Source: Amoebidium appalachense (Eukaryota; Ichthyosporea). From it: a stretch of 64,000 nucleotides of DNA. Position 1 is the first letter of the stretch, and every line of letters starts with the position of its first letter. Below the pieces are notes generated by a model. The model had not been told where the DNA came from and did not search any database. It worked only from the letters and a program-made list of their open reading frames with translations. The stretch covers positions 12,462,001 to 12,526,000 of the forward strand of contig CAVNZM010000004.1 of assembly GCA_963693365.1 (NCBI GenBank), given 5' to 3'. Positions 61,397-64,000 of the stretch are shown here, piece after piece. Position numbers and translations under genes: made by a program.

Positions 61397-61634
61397 ACCC
61401 GGCCCCCCTCGCCCTCGCCCCTGCCCCCCCCCCCCCACCCGCCCCCAACACACACACACATCCATACACGTATACACATACACACGTACACACACCACAA
61501 CTGATGCATGTGTTTGCTTTTTACAGGACAAGATGGAGTTCAAGATCAACGGCACGGGGCTGGTGCTGAGCCAGGGCCAGCAGCTGTACCACTTTGTGTC
61601 GGTCTTCGCAAACTGCAGAAACTCAACAACATAA
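56078..61634 (+). CDS. TMEM106-family lysosomal membrane protein
   Basis: Exons join in phase: 56078-56309, 57559-57619, 58473-58650, 59499-59636, 60918-61001 and 61527-61634 (TAA), giving 266 aa without the optional exon at 56758-56847 (296 with it; human TMEM106B 274). The conserved core is clear: [12 protein letters not shown] (zinc-binding C-x2-C), then [18 protein letters not shown], one transmembrane helix (about [20 protein letters not shown]), and a lumenal domain with N-glycosylation sequons (NVT, NIT, NGT) ending [18 protein letters not shown]106 proteins are type II membrane proteins of late endosomes and lysosomes. The 5' end is unsure: the first 50 residues of the open frame are unusually Cys rich ([19 protein letters not shown]), and an acceptor at 56228 would replace them. 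A short lumenal stretch present in human seems to be missing between the fourth and fifth exons listed here. Confidence 0.85.
56758..56847 (+). other. Candidate cassette exon adding a second C-x2-C
   Basis: This 90-nt open segment has an AG acceptor (TGTGCAG) and a GT donor (AAAG, GTCAGC), and enters and leaves in phase 1. Including it inserts [18 protein letters not shown] plus 12 more residues directly after [12 protein letters not shown]. Skipping it restores the spacing seen in animal TMEM106 proteins. It may be an alternative exon or a chance ORF. Confidence 0.4.
56997..57178 (+). repeat. Facing C and G homopolymers
   Basis: About 46 C residues are followed by GCGAGA and then 82 G residues, with more G-rich blocks to 57178. 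The two tracts are complementary and could fold into a hairpin of more than 40 bp with a loop of about 6 bases. It lies in a TMEM106 intron. Confidence 0.9.
60613..60700 (+). repeat. C tract followed by A tract
   Basis: About 66 C residues run directly into an A-rich tract, in a TMEM106 intron. The same C-then-A order occurs at about 10740-10795, 18636-18688, 24840-24888, 29167-29263, 31746-31818, 42901-42972 and 62917-62962, and as T-then-G at about 1381-1492, 2789-2840 and 39620-39728. Confidence 0.9.

Positions 61635-64000
<2,366 letters not shown>

Overview
The window is a stretch of nuclear DNA from an intron-rich eukaryote. All protein genes are split by GT-AG introns, and four of the six are clear orthologues of animal endomembrane genes (ACBD3, UFL1, SMAP1/2, TMEM106). 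Together with the PX-BAR sorting nexin this points to an animal or a close holozoan relative, perhaps an early-branching animal. I cannot name the species. Introns are crowded with homopolymer C/G tracts, (CA)n/(GT)n microsatellites and small dispersed repeats, while exons are clean.

Layout: 1-1510 no gene; 1511-7032 (-) an unrecognised armadillo-like membrane-anchored protein (6 exons, 606 aa); 7033-9225 intergenic, with a 321-bp MITE and a possible retrotransposon fragment; 9226-15241 (+) a PX-BAR sorting nexin (7 exons, 468 aa); 16505-22629 (-) ACBD3/GCP60 (8 exons, 526 aa); 22630-23466 a divergent promoter region with four CCAAT boxes; 23467-37335 (+) UFL1, the UFM1 E3 ligase (15 exons, 726 aa); 37336-43555 intergenic, with a (GTGC)n satellite, a 1.37-kb foldback element and a recent tandem duplication; 43556-52284 (-) an SMAP-type ArfGAP (8 exons, 561 aa) with a tRNA-Trp gene and two MITE-like elements in its introns; 52285-56077 intergenic, with a 440-bp palindrome-rich element; 56078-61634 (+) a TMEM106-family lysosomal membrane protein (7 exons including a possible 30-codon cassette); 61635-64000 no confident gene, with a 112-base C tract. 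The exon joins given were checked by hand for reading phase. Only the TMEM106 5' end and one PX segment of the sorting nexin remain unresolved.

The genes do not form an operon. Five of the six act on endomembranes: endosomal sorting (SNX), Golgi scaffolding (ACBD3), ER UFMylation (UFL1), Arf/clathrin traffic (SMAP) and late endosome/lysosome (TMEM106). They lie as divergent and convergent pairs.

The most unusual content is non-coding: a high-copy G-tract-headed dispersed repeat (at least 15 copies), a foldback transposon with about 180-bp inverted ends, several unrelated MITE-like elements, CA repeats that directly form 3' splice sites, and a tendency for long C tracts to lie on the sense strand of introns.
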